A stretch of DNA of 64,000 nucleotides from Staphylococcus equorum. Lineage in GTDB: Bacteria > Bacillota > Bacilli > Staphylococcales > Staphylococcaceae. Shown in pieces: positions 30,320 to 38,917 of the stretch (positions are counted from its first letter, which is position 1; each line of letters opens with the position of its first letter). The stretch lies in the NCBI RefSeq assembly GCF_029024965.1, contig NZ_CP118982.1, forward strand, positions 1,426,001 through 1,490,000, in the 5' to 3' direction. The notes beneath the pieces were generated by a model, which saw nothing but the letters and a program-made list of their open reading frames with translations, was not told the origin of the DNA and did no database searches. The position numbers and the translations under genes were made by a program.

Positions 30320-30357
30320 AAAACGTTATAACGTCATTATACACGTTATAACGTTTT
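30320..30357 (-). promoter_or_regulatory. Twin palindromic operator around the XRE-cupin promoter
   Basis: The perfect palindrome CGTTATAACG occurs at 30324-30333 and 30344-30353, centres 20 bp apart (two helical turns). Outer flanks AAAA and TTTT make the whole 38 bp symmetric. Between them, on the minus strand, lies TGTATAAT, an extended -10. The likely ligand is the adjacent XRE-cupin protein. Confidence 0.75.
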
Positions 30358-30701
30358 ATTAAAGAGGGGAGGTAGTAAAGACATTGTATAAAAACTATAA
30401 ACCTTATGATAGCAGTGTTAGTGTAACTATTTATTAATTTGAATATTCTGGGTTTTAAACACGTAAAACAGCAGATTTCATGTTTGAAATCTATAGTAGC
30501 TACGATATTTCTATTTATTCTGATGATCACAGTTCATTATTCTATTTCAATAACTAGCTTATTATATTTTACTTTTGACCATTCAAATAATGATTACTAA
30601 CCGTTACACATTGCTAGAGTATAAACTTAATTTTTGTATCTTTAAAAGCATAGATGCATTTTTATCATGTTAAGTACTTTTTCATAATCGGTCTTTCCAT
30701 T
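30358..30701. other. AT-rich spacer, possible gene debris
   Basis: No intact gene. A short frame with SD-like GGGAGG and TTG at 30384 reads LYKNYKPYDSSVSVTIY then stops (30435); this looks like the N-terminus of an IS1182-type transposase, but only by faint memory of that family. The minus-strand frame at 30306-30530 has no ribosome site. Confidence 0.3.
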
Positions 30702-30754
30702 AAAAAAAGCCATCACTATAGACTCACTAGCTGAGACAATTTTAAAGTAATGGC
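30702..30754 (-). terminator. Terminator of the AraC-family gene
   Basis: Minus-strand stem GCCATTACT with AGTGATGGC (plus 30746-30754 and 30709-30717), T-run of seven at 30708-30702. The loop is long (28 nt). Confidence 0.65.
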
Positions 30755-30775
30755 ATTTCTCTACTATATTAGCAT

Positions 30776-31651
30776 TTAATTTTTGACGTGTTTTTGATAA
30801 TAATCACGTGGGCTGCATCCATAAGACGTTTTGAATTTTCGATAAAAGTTAGAATAATCGCTAAAACCACATAAGTTGGCAACTTGTTGTGGACTTTCTC
30901 CATTTTTCAACATACGTTGCGCATTTTGTAATCGTTTCTGTAATAAATAGCGATAAGGTGGGTAACCTACAAGGCGAGTAAAATGTTGAGTAATTTTATA
31001 GCGACTAACATAGAATTTCTTTTCCAAATCTTCTAATGAAATAGGATCTGCATAATGTAACTCCATGTAATCTAATACTTGTCTTACTAACTCCGATTCC
31101 GGATCATCTAGCACTGATACCTGTTCATTAGCAATAGACACTCTATTTAAAAGTATAAAAAATTGAGTGAGCAATGCTTCTTCTGCTAATTTCTTCCCGA
31201 ATTTCTGAATATTTTGTTCATTAATTAAACCCTGAAGCAAATAATATAGTTCTCTTTTTTGCGATTCTGACAATTGTAGTAAATTTTTAAAATTTGGTGA
31301 TTTTGTGTCAAAGCATCCACTTAAATCACATTTATCTGTAGACAAATATTCTAATAAATGTGCATCAAACCTTAATCCAATACGTTCGGCATGCCCATCC
31401 ATTTGTTCATTTAATTGATGAAACTCATATGGCGTAATGAGCAATAAAGAACCTACGTCTAACTGATATTTTCTACCTTCAATGGTATATAGCATATTAC
31501 CTGATAGTGAGAAAAATATTTCATAATGGTCGTGATAATGTAATTCATTGCCAAAGTGACCATCACTTATCCTGTGCCATGCTGCATACTCTCCATCAAA
31601 AGGTAACGAGATAGAATCAAATTTAAACTTAATATCCCCATTATCTTTCAT
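30776..31651 (-). CDS. AraC-family transcriptional regulator
   Basis: A 291-residue regulator with an N-terminal cupin sugar-sensing domain (HRISDGHFGNELHYHDHYEIFFSLSGNMLYTIEG) and a C-terminal double helix-turn-helix (VLDYMELHYADPISLEDLEKKFYVSRYKITQHF; NLCGFSDYSNFYRKFKTSYGCSPRDYY). It diverges from the sugar cassette that begins 120 bp away and most likely activates it in response to a cassette substrate (inference). The ATG at 31651 is preferred since GGGAGG lies seven bases upstream; longer starts overlap it. Confidence 0.9.
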   Translation of the reverse strand: MKDNGDIKFKFDSISLPFDGEYAAWHRISDGHFGNELHYHDHYEIFFSLSGNMLYTIEGRKYQLDVGSLLLITPYEFHQLNEQMDGHAERIGLRFDAHLLEYLSTDKCDLSGCFDTKSPNFKNLLQLSESQKRELYYLLQGLINEQNIQKFGKKLAEEALLTQFFILLNRVSIANEQVSVLDDPESELVRQVLDYMELHYADPISLEDLEKKFYVSRYKITQHFTRLVGYPPYRYLLQKRLQNAQRMLKNGESPQQVANLCGFSDYSNFYRKFKTSYGCSPRDYYQKHVKN

Positions 31652-31771
31652 TAAATTACCTCCCACTCAAAAAACAATCTTTTTCCCTTTATTTACAATG
31701 TTGTTAATTTTCACTCAATATATAATTAAATTATAACACTAAAGCAATATTAAATTGAAAGGATGATTTAT

Positions 31772-32638
31772 ATGACTGAACCACAAATTGGAGTTCAAAT
31801 GATGATGCTTAAAGATAAGGTAGCTGAAGATGGAATATACAACGTTTTAAATAAAGTAAATGAGCTTGGCTACCATGCTGTTGAAGTATCTCAAATAGAA
31901 ATGACAGAACAGAACATTACTGAAATGCAACGTGCAATTAAAGATTTTGGCATGAATATCGCAGCAATGTCTTGCGGGGTTGAAGATATTTCTGAAGAAC
32001 AAAAATACCCAGGTGATACATTACAAAATGATTTTGATAAAATTGTAGCAGATTGTAAAGCTGTAGATTGTACAATTTTACGTATTGGCATGCTTCCTAT
32101 GAATTATATGGGTTCTAAAGAAAGTACGCTTAAATTTGCCGAAATCTGTGAGGAATATGCTAAACGTTTAAAAGAACATGGCATCGATCTATACTATCAT
32201 GCGCATAACATAGAATTCGTTCGTTATAATGGAGAGCTCATGTTAGATTTAATGCGTGATAATACTGAACATTTAGGCTTTGAGTTAGATATACATTGGA
32301 TTTGGCGCGCTGGTATAGACCCAGCTAAATTCATACCAACATACGCAAACCGTATTCGTGCCATTCACTTAAAAGATTACCGCATTGGAGAAATTGACTG
32401 GAACCAATACCCTGGAGAAGGCGTTGAGAAGGTATATTATATGCTACATATGATTACACAATTTGCTGAACTTGGTGAAGGTACTTTACCTTTACGAGAT
32501 ATCATAGAAGCTGGCCTTGAAAGTGGCAGTGAATATTTCTTTGTTGAGCAAGATGAATTGTACGGTGCCGATCCCTATGATTGCTTAATCACAAGTCGTG
32601 ACCACTTAATTGATTTAGGTTATAAAACATGGTTCTAA
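31772..32638 (+). CDS. Sugar phosphate isomerase/epimerase-like TIM barrel protein 1
   Basis: A 288-residue xylose-isomerase-like (AP endonuclease 2 fold) barrel. Putative metal ligands are visible: Glu in HAVEVSQ, His in YYHAHNIEF, Asp/His in FELDIHW, His in AIHLKDY and Glu in YFFVEQDE. The exact reaction is unknown; relatives isomerise keto sugars, dehydrate inosose or beta-eliminate 3-keto-glycosides. ATG at 31772 is nine bases after AAAGG; the earlier ATG at 31763 abuts it. First gene of the four-gene cassette; a weak hairpin and a cre site separate it from the rest. Confidence 0.85.
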   Translation: MTEPQIGVQMMMLKDKVAEDGIYNVLNKVNELGYHAVEVSQIEMTEQNITEMQRAIKDFGMNIAAMSCGVEDISEEQKYPGDTLQNDFDKIVADCKAVDCTILRIGMLPMNYMGSKESTLKFAEICEEYAKRLKEHGIDLYYHAHNIEFVRYNGELMLDLMRDNTEHLGFELDIHWIWRAGIDPAKFIPTYANRIRAIHLKDYRIGEIDWNQYPGEGVEKVYYMLHMITQFAELGEGTLPLRDIIEAGLESGSEYFFVEQDELYGADPYDCLITSRDHLIDLGYKTWF

Positions 32639-32659
32639 TTTAAATTAATCGTCTATTTA

Positions 32660-32679
32660 CACCTTGATAGGTGCTTTTT
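32660..32679 (+). terminator. Weak terminator inside the sugar cassette
   Basis: CACCT (32660-32664) pairs with AGGTG (32669-32673), four-base loop, then CTTTTT. Short stem, probably partial termination. Confidence 0.4.
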
Positions 32680-32691
32680 AAAGCAAAATTA

Positions 32692-32705
32692 TGTAAGCGA
32701 TTGCA
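32692..32705 (+). promoter_or_regulatory. CcpA cre site in the sugar cassette
   Basis: TGTAAGCGATTGCA matches the cre consensus TGTAANCGNTNNCA at every fixed position. It is 57 bp before the second cassette gene, so glucose would repress the last three genes. Confidence 0.75.
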
Positions 32706-32761
32706 ATTAACTATTTTATAAAAGTTAAGTTATATTTATTAAAAATGGAGGTATTTTTATA

Positions 32762-33649
32762 ATGAAAAATATCGCAATATCAGGATTTTCTGATGAAATA
32801 TCATCAGAATTAGATACTCAGTTAAAAACTGTCAGTGAATTAGGTATGCGCTATATCTCACTGCGCGGTGTTGATGGTGAAAATATTAGCAAATACTCAG
32901 TTGAAAGCATACAAAAAGATGTCTTACCAAGGTTGGAAAAATGGAACATTGGTGTTTCATCCATTGGATCTCCAATCGGTAAAATTTATATTAATGATGA
33001 TGCCGCTTTTGAAGCACAATTAGAAATATTAAAAACATTATGCCAAATATCAAATGCTTTAGATTGTAAATACATTAGAATATTTAGTTTTTATATACCA
33101 AAAGAAGATAATTTTGATGATTATGAAAAAGAAGTCATTGCTAAATTAAAGCAATTTGCCAAAATTGCTGAACAATATAATGTGATATTACTTCATGAAA
33201 ATGAAAAAGATATCTTTGGGGATATTGCTCGACGTTGCAATGTTATTTTAAATGAAGTCGGTTCAGAACATTTTAAGGCAATCTTTGATTTCGCAAATTT
33301 TGTTCAATGTGACGAGGATCCACAAGCATGTTATGAATTATTGACTCCACATATTGAATATATTCATATTAAAGATGCTGTTTATGAAGATAGCGTCAAT
33401 GTCTTATGTGGCACGGGGGATGGTCAAATTGAATCGATACTTAAACAAGCAATCGACCGCGGCTACGAAGGTTTTTTAACACTAGAACCTCATCTCGTTG
33501 TGTTTGATTCACTTAAAGATTTAGAACTTGAACATTCCACAGAGACAATCCAAAACACAGTAGCTAAAGATGGTGCTGAAGGATATAAAATGCAATATGA
33601 AGCTTTACTTAAAATACTATCTAATATTGAACAAGAGGAGAATGCATAA
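32762..33649 (+). CDS. Sugar phosphate isomerase/epimerase-like TIM barrel protein 2
   Basis: A 295-residue xylose-isomerase-like barrel, only distantly like the first. Candidate ligands: Glu in LLHENEKDIFGD, Asp in AIFDFANF, His in YIHIKDA and Glu in LTLEPHLVVF. The opening ISGFSDEISSELDTQL is typical of one subgroup found with Gfo/Idh/MocA genes. Specific activity unknown. Its stop shares one base with the next ATG (TAATG), so the two are coupled. Confidence 0.85.
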   Translation: MKNIAISGFSDEISSELDTQLKTVSELGMRYISLRGVDGENISKYSVESIQKDVLPRLEKWNIGVSSIGSPIGKIYINDDAAFEAQLEILKTLCQISNALDCKYIRIFSFYIPKEDNFDDYEKEVIAKLKQFAKIAEQYNVILLHENEKDIFGDIARRCNVILNEVGSEHFKAIFDFANFVQCDEDPQACYELLTPHIEYIHIKDAVYEDSVNVLCGTGDGQIESILKQAIDRGYEGFLTLEPHLVVFDSLKDLELEHSTETIQNTVAKDGAEGYKMQYEALLKILSNIEQEENA

Positions 33650-34791
33650 TGGAAAAAGTTCGTTTAGGAATTATTGGTTTAGGTGCACAAGGTGGTACTT
33701 ATGCAGGTTTTATTCATAGCGGAGAAGTAGATAAACTAGAAATCGGTGCAATATGTGATATTGATCCAGAGAAAAAAGCGTTAAGTGCTGAAAAGTATCC
33801 TGATGTACCATTCTACGACAACTATATTGATATGTTAGAAAGTGGTGATGTAGATGCAGTCGTTACGACAGTGCCTCATTACCTCCATACAGAAATAGGC
33901 AAAGAAGCATTGTCTAGAGATATTCATGCACTTTTAGAAAAACCTGCAGATATCTATGCTGAAAAAGTTAAAGAAATTAGTGATTTAGCAGCTTCTAAAC
34001 CGGAATTAACATTTGGTATTTTCTTTAATCAAAGAACTAACCCTTTATATCAAAAAGTTAAAGCATTAATTGATGATGGTGAAATTGGTCAAATTCGTCG
34101 TACAAATTGGATTATCACTACATGGTGGCGTCCACAAGCATATTATGATCAAAGTTCTTGGAGAGCAACTTGGGATGGAGAAGGTGGTGGTGTTTTAGTA
34201 AACCAAGCGCCACACCAAATCGATCTACTCCAGTGGTTATGTGGCTTACCTGAAAAAGTATTTTCAAATGTCAAATATGGTTACCAAAGAGAATTAAACG
34301 TCGATGATGATGTAACAACTATATTAGATTATGGCAACGGAGCAACAGGTGTATTCATTACATGTACACATGACATTATCGGAACAGACCGTTTAGAAAT
34401 CACTGGCGATAAAGGTAAAATATTAGTAGAAGATAGTAAAAAAATTACACTGACTCGCCTAAAAGATTCTGAAACAGATATGAATCGTAATATGTCGTGG
34501 GAAGATGCTGCCAAAATTTTCACTGGCAATGGTTTTGACGATATCTATGATCAAGAAACATTTGAATTTGAAAGTGTGTGGGGTCAACAACACATCAGCG
34601 TATTAGAAAACTTTGCAGCTAATATTATCGATGATACACCATTGATTGCCCCAGGCAGTGACGGTATTAATGGTGTTAACTTCGTAAATGCCATTTACCT
34701 TTCAAGTTGGTTAGGCAAAGAGGTATCACTACCAGTAGATCCAACAGAATTTAAAAATGCATTACAAGAAAAAATTCAATCAGAACAATAA
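33649..34791 (+). CDS. Gfo/Idh/MocA family oxidoreductase 1
   Basis: A 380-residue NAD(P)-dependent sugar or cyclitol dehydrogenase. Rossmann motif GLGAQGGTYAGF, family lysine in LLEKPADIY, and the substrate-binding segment GEGGGVLVNQAPHQIDLLQWL. Shares the pattern W(W/F)RP.AYY...WR with the fourth gene, so the two may act on the same scaffold at different steps. Coupled to the preceding gene. Confidence 0.88.
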   Translation: MEKVRLGIIGLGAQGGTYAGFIHSGEVDKLEIGAICDIDPEKKALSAEKYPDVPFYDNYIDMLESGDVDAVVTTVPHYLHTEIGKEALSRDIHALLEKPADIYAEKVKEISDLAASKPELTFGIFFNQRTNPLYQKVKALIDDGEIGQIRRTNWIITTWWRPQAYYDQSSWRATWDGEGGGVLVNQAPHQIDLLQWLCGLPEKVFSNVKYGYQRELNVDDDVTTILDYGNGATGVFITCTHDIIGTDRLEITGDKGKILVEDSKKITLTRLKDSETDMNRNMSWEDAAKIFTGNGFDDIYDQETFEFESVWGQQHISVLENFAANIIDDTPLIAPGSDGINGVNFVNAIYLSSWLGKEVSLPVDPTEFKNALQEKIQSEQ

Positions 34792-34829
34792 ATTAACTCA
34801 TAAAAGCATAAATAAACGGAGATGGTCAT

Positions 34830-35837
34830 ATGCTTAAAATTGGAATTGTTGGACTAGGTGATATCGCTCAAGTACATATTCAAGCGATTGATGATAATCC
34901 AGAAGCTCAATTAGTAGCAGTTTGTGATGAAAATGAATTATTTAAAAATAAAGTGCCTCATGCTCATTTTTATAAAGATTTAAATGAAATGTTAGATTCA
35001 GAAGCGTTAGATTGTGTTCATATTTGTTTACCTCACTATTTACACTTATCAGCGACAACGACTTGTGTCGAAAAAGGCGTTCATGTGCTTCAAGAAAAAC
35101 CACTCGCAATTAATGCCAAAGAAGGACTTGAATTAGTGAAATTAGAACGTAAATACCCAGAAATAAAAATTGGTATTTGCTTTCAGAATCGCTATAACGA
35201 CACCTTTCAAACACTACAACAAATCGTCGAAAGTGGTAAACATGGCAACATCATCGGCGTAAAAGGTCTCGTAACTTGGTTTAGACCTGAAGCTTATTAT
35301 ACAGAGAAACCTTGGCGCGGTAAGATGGACACTGCTGGTGGTGGCGTGTTAATCAATCAAGCCATTCACACACTTGATTTAATGCAATTACTTTGCGGCA
35401 AAATCTCGTCTATTAAAGGCAATGTCTCACAACTATTAGATTACGATATTGAAGTAGAGGATACCGCAGCAGCACATATAGAATTTGAAAATAAAGCAAA
35501 TGGCATGTTTTTCGCTACAAATGCCAGTATTGGAAATTCTAGTGTTGAGCTTCAAGTCATCTTTGAAAATGAAAAATTCACAATTAAGGATAATATTCTG
35601 ACACGCGTAAATGAAGACGGTTATAAAATACAAGTTATAGAAGATGCTAAAGCACCTAAAACAAAATCTTATTATGGACCAAGTCATGGTAAACTGATTA
35701 ATCAATTTTATGACTGCATACATTACGATACGCAAAATTATGTACATGCTGATGATGCACTCGCATCCATAGCTATGATAGATGCAATTCAAATGTCTTC
35801 TGAATCAAATCATACCGTAACATTTGCCAGTGATTAA
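34830..35837 (+). CDS. Gfo/Idh/MocA family oxidoreductase 2
   Basis: A 335-residue paralogue with Rossmann motif GLGDIAQVHIQ, the family lysine in LQEKPLAIN, and DTAGGGVLINQAIHTLDLMQLL. ATG follows a weak GGAGATGG. Last gene of the cassette, ended by the terminator at 35951. Substrate not deducible from sequence alone; see the finding on the two-plus-two composition. Confidence 0.88.
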   Translation: MLKIGIVGLGDIAQVHIQAIDDNPEAQLVAVCDENELFKNKVPHAHFYKDLNEMLDSEALDCVHICLPHYLHLSATTTCVEKGVHVLQEKPLAINAKEGLELVKLERKYPEIKIGICFQNRYNDTFQTLQQIVESGKHGNIIGVKGLVTWFRPEAYYTEKPWRGKMDTAGGGVLINQAIHTLDLMQLLCGKISSIKGNVSQLLDYDIEVEDTAAAHIEFENKANGMFFATNASIGNSSVELQVIFENEKFTIKDNILTRVNEDGYKIQVIEDAKAPKTKSYYGPSHGKLINQFYDCIHYDTQNYVHADDALASIAMIDAIQMSSESNHTVTFASD

Positions 35838-35950
35838 ATTTTCACTACCTTAAAGATCTATTCAGCGCAAGGGACATAAATACAACATGTTATTTTATAA
35901 ATGTAAATAATATATTTCACTGTAGTGGTCTGTATTAATTCAGCAATGTG

Positions 35951-35998
35951 GGAGCAGGGTAAGAAACCAAAATTTGATTTCTTACCTTGCTCCTTTTT
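35951..35998 (+). terminator. Terminator of the sugar cassette
   Basis: GGAGCAGGGTAAGAAA (35951-35966) pairs with TTTCTTACCTTGCTCC (35978-35993), two G-T pairs, then five T. The core resembles the hairpin at 46571-46638. Confidence 0.9.
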
Positions 35999-36120
35999 AT
36001 TCGAACATTTTTGATTTTAAAAGTACATGTTTGCTTGGAATATAGAATGATTGTTTTTTTATTTAAGCTTCATTACAATAAATATATAATAATATATCTT
36101 AATGAATGAAGGTGCCTTTT

Positions 36121-36684
36121 ATGATCAATAATAGCAAAATCATATTAGATCTTGCTGTAACTTTAGATGGATTTATAGAAGGGGCCAATGGTGAAATTGA
36201 TTGGTGCATCATGGATCCAGAAATGAATTTCAATGCATTTTTAAACCAAATAGACGCTATTATTTATGGTAGAAAAAGCTATGACTTATGGGGAACGTTC
36301 CAACCGCACGCAGATGATAATATCAATGGAGACCAGTTGATGTGGGACAATATTCATAGCAAAAGGAAATATGTATTTACACGTCAACATATTCCCGATC
36401 AAACAACAACTGAATTTATTAATAATCCTGACATTATCAAGTCAGTAGAACAAATCAAATTAGCCCATACAAAGGACATCTGGTTATATGGTGGGTCTAG
36501 TATTATCACCTCATTTATAGATAATAATTTAATTGATGAGTATCGTTTATCTATTCACCCTGTAGTGTTAGGTTCTGGAAAACCATTATTTGAAAATATG
36601 AGTCAGAGATTGAATTTGTCATTGCTAAAAACACATACTTATCAAAGTGGTGTCGTACAGCTCATTTATGGCAAAGGTAAATAA
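36121..36684 (+). CDS. RibD C-terminal / dihydrofolate-reductase-fold protein
   Basis: A 187-residue protein of the YyaP/YwjB type (ILDLAVTLDGFIEGANGEIDW; YGRKSYDLWG; IWLYGGSSIITSFIDNNLIDEYRLSIHPVVLGSGKPLF). It has the NADPH-binding DHFR-like fold; the substrate of these stand-alone proteins is unknown. ATG at 36121 follows GAAGGTG. The earlier ATG (36106) overlaps that site. Confidence 0.85.
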   Translation: MINNSKIILDLAVTLDGFIEGANGEIDWCIMDPEMNFNAFLNQIDAIIYGRKSYDLWGTFQPHADDNINGDQLMWDNIHSKRKYVFTRQHIPDQTTTEFINNPDIIKSVEQIKLAHTKDIWLYGGSSIITSFIDNNLIDEYRLSIHPVVLGSGKPLFENMSQRLNLSLLKTHTYQSGVVQLIYGKGK

Positions 36685-36715
36685 TAAACTTTTATAGAAA
36701 AAGGAATGATTTTCA

Positions 36716-37540
36716 GTGCACATAGCGATTGAAGCTAAAAACGTATCAAAAATGCTTAACCAAAATCTAATCATTAATGATTTGTCCTTTAAAATCCCCA
36801 AAAATTCCATAACTTTAGTAAAAGGAATAAATGGAGTGGGTAAAAGCTTAACATTAAAACTTATTTCCAAATTACAGTTACCAAGTAACGGCAATATTTA
36901 TACTGATTCTAAAATTAGCTATGCCCCGGATACATTTCCTAAAAACATTAAAGTAACAGTAAAACAATTTTTATTATTCATAATTAACTCAAATGATCAA
37001 ATTAATAAAAAACAAGTACATACTATACTGCAAAATTATTTGGATTTATTTTATTTAACTGAATTTCAAGATTTGAAGTTGCATCGTTTATCTAAAGGAA
37101 CATTACAAAAAGTTAATATTATACAGTGTCTATTAGCGGATGCTGACATTTTAATTTTCGACGAACCATTTTCAGGTCTAGATAATAAATCAGAAAAACG
37201 ATTTATAAATCATTTAAAACAATTAGTTAAAACGAAAACAATTATTTTAACAGCGCATGATTACAATTTTGAAAATACTGTAGTCACTCATATACTCAAT
37301 TTAGATGATTACACATTTAAATCCATCTCTAAGCAAGATACGCAGAAATTAATTATTGTGCAAAGCCATAAACAAAATCACAACAACTTAATTATGGCAA
37401 ATAATGAAGATTCTATAGTTTCTACAATAAAAATTAGCGACAATAAGTTAGCGATACAAGTATATAAATCAAAATCTAACTTAGTTATACAAAATTTAAT
37501 AGATTATAATTATGAAATTATAGAAGTAAAGGACTTATAA
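36716..37540 (+). CDS. ABC transporter ATP-binding protein
   Basis: A 274-residue ATPase. Walker A GINGVGKS, signature variant RLSKGTLQKVNI (Lys in place of Gly in LSGGQ), Walker B ADILIFDEPFSGLD, H-loop TAHD. GTG start about 10 bases after AAGGA. The C-terminal 60 residues beyond the ATPase core are unassigned. Stop is one base from the membrane partner's start. This resembles ABC-2 export/immunity pairs, cargo unknown. Confidence 0.87.
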   Translation: MHIAIEAKNVSKMLNQNLIINDLSFKIPKNSITLVKGINGVGKSLTLKLISKLQLPSNGNIYTDSKISYAPDTFPKNIKVTVKQFLLFIINSNDQINKKQVHTILQNYLDLFYLTEFQDLKLHRLSKGTLQKVNIIQCLLADADILIFDEPFSGLDNKSEKRFINHLKQLVKTKTIILTAHDYNFENTVVTHILNLDDYTFKSISKQDTQKLIIVQSHKQNHNNLIMANNEDSIVSTIKISDNKLAIQVYKSKSNLVIQNLIDYNYEIIEVKDL

Positions 37541-37541
37541 T

Positions 37542-38243
37542 ATGCTACTTACTTTTTTAAAATATGAAAATTTAAAGTTTTTAAAATCTTATATTTTTAT
37601 ACCACCTATTTTTATTTACTTATTATGTCTAATAAGCATCTATATCTATAAAGATGTCCCTGTATTATCTAGTTATGGTTCCACATCAATTGTACTATTT
37701 CTTATAATGACTTGGCTTACAATTATTAATTTCAAGCACGATACTATTAACGAACGCTATATTTTATATATCCAATTAAGATCTAAAAACAATTATTTAA
37801 AACTTAAAGTTTTATATCTTTTTCTAGTTAGCTGTTTATTAATACTACTTTCACTATCATATCCATTATTAATCCATGTTTTTAATAAAGATGTTACATT
37901 AAATTTAATTTCCATAGGTTTAATCACACATATATTAATGGGTTTATTTGGGATATTATTAGGTTCTTTTGTAACAAATACAAAAATTGCTAGTAAAAAC
38001 TTTAATTGGCTTCTTACAATACTTATCATAATTGTTACACTTACCAAGGATTTATTAATAGAACAATTTTCATTTTTGCAATGGATATTATGGACTCTTC
38101 CACCTATAAGCAGTATTTTATATCTATTAAATAAGGATTCCATTCATATATTTAACCTAGACTTTATAATGTTATGCATCCATTCTTTTATATATATAGT
38201 TATATTTTTTCAAATGATCAAATATTTTTTCAATAGGCAATAA
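37542..38243 (+). CDS. ABC-2 type membrane subunit
   Basis: A 233-residue very hydrophobic protein with about six membrane segments (for example IFIPPIFIYLLCLISIYIY; LFLVSCLLILLSLSYPLLI; IYIVIFFQMI). Lies one base after the ATPase gene and is very AT-rich, like that gene and unlike its core neighbours, hinting at a mobile or recently acquired pair. No peptide gene or sensor kinase lies beside it. Confidence 0.82.
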   Translation: MLLTFLKYENLKFLKSYIFIPPIFIYLLCLISIYIYKDVPVLSSYGSTSIVLFLIMTWLTIINFKHDTINERYILYIQLRSKNNYLKLKVLYLFLVSCLLILLSLSYPLLIHVFNKDVTLNLISIGLITHILMGLFGILLGSFVTNTKIASKNFNWLLTILIIIVTLTKDLLIEQFSFLQWILWTLPPISSILYLLNKDSIHIFNLDFIMLCIHSFIYIVIFFQMIKYFFNRQ

Positions 38244-38324
38244 GATAAGTAAATGTTGTTAATACAAAAAGGGTTTAGTTATACGAAAACAAGTAGACGC
38301 TTTACTATCATTAAAAATTAAATA

Positions 38325-38367
38325 GGAAGCCCAAATCTATCAGTTTTTCTAATAGATTTGGGCTTCC
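38325..38367. terminator. Strong hairpin, probably shared terminator
   Basis: GGAAGCCCAAATCTAT (38325-38340) pairs with ATAGATTTGGGCTTCC (38352-38367), 16 perfect pairs. T-run poor on both strands, so efficiency is uncertain. Confidence 0.6.
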
Positions 38368-38510
38368 TAATAGAGCATGAGATAATTTTATCCCAAACCT
38401 TTTAAATTTTACTATGGCTTTATTATTCAAGTATAACAACTACATGTTATTTTAAATTTTAACTCCAATAATCTCGATTAAATTTACATGTCTTAAAAAA
38501 TGTAAATTTA

Positions 38511-38711
38511 TTAAGCTATATACACAAAAAGCTCAATAATAGCTAGAATTAAAAATACTAAGAAAACTACGCCATAGATATTATTTTTCTTAACACTTTT
38601 AGCATTAGCACTTTTTTGCTTTGCTTTATTATTTATATTTGAAAAGAAAGTAATTCCAGAATACACTGCTATAAGCACAGTGATACCAAATACAACCCAT
38701 ACTGTTAACAT
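38511..38711 (-). CDS. Small two-helix membrane protein
   Basis: A 66-residue protein with membrane segments at about 3-24 and 47-65 and a basic loop between (NNKAKQKSANAKSVKKNN). Real ribosome site AGAAGGAGG before the ATG supports expression. I do not recognise the family; no function assigned. Confidence 0.7.
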   Translation of the reverse strand: MLTVWVVFGITVLIAVYSGITFFSNINNKAKQKSANAKSVKKNNIYGVVFLVFLILAIIELFVYIA

Positions 38712-38917
38712 TTTAAAACCTCCTTCTAATTCAATAAATCTATTTTCAAATTTGTCATGAACAATAATAAATCACGATATAGATACATTTTAATACATTT
38801 TCTTAATTCGTCCAATGTATAATCGTTATAATTTTGTAAAACCATTATTCATCATACAAATAATACTTAAAGTAAGTTATAATTAGTTGAAAAGATATGA
38901 ATAGAGGGGTTAATATA

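Noticed and set aside
30306..30530. 74-codon minus-strand ORF upstream of the XRE gene
   Set aside because: Covers the double operator and promoter; lacks a ribosome site and any family pattern.
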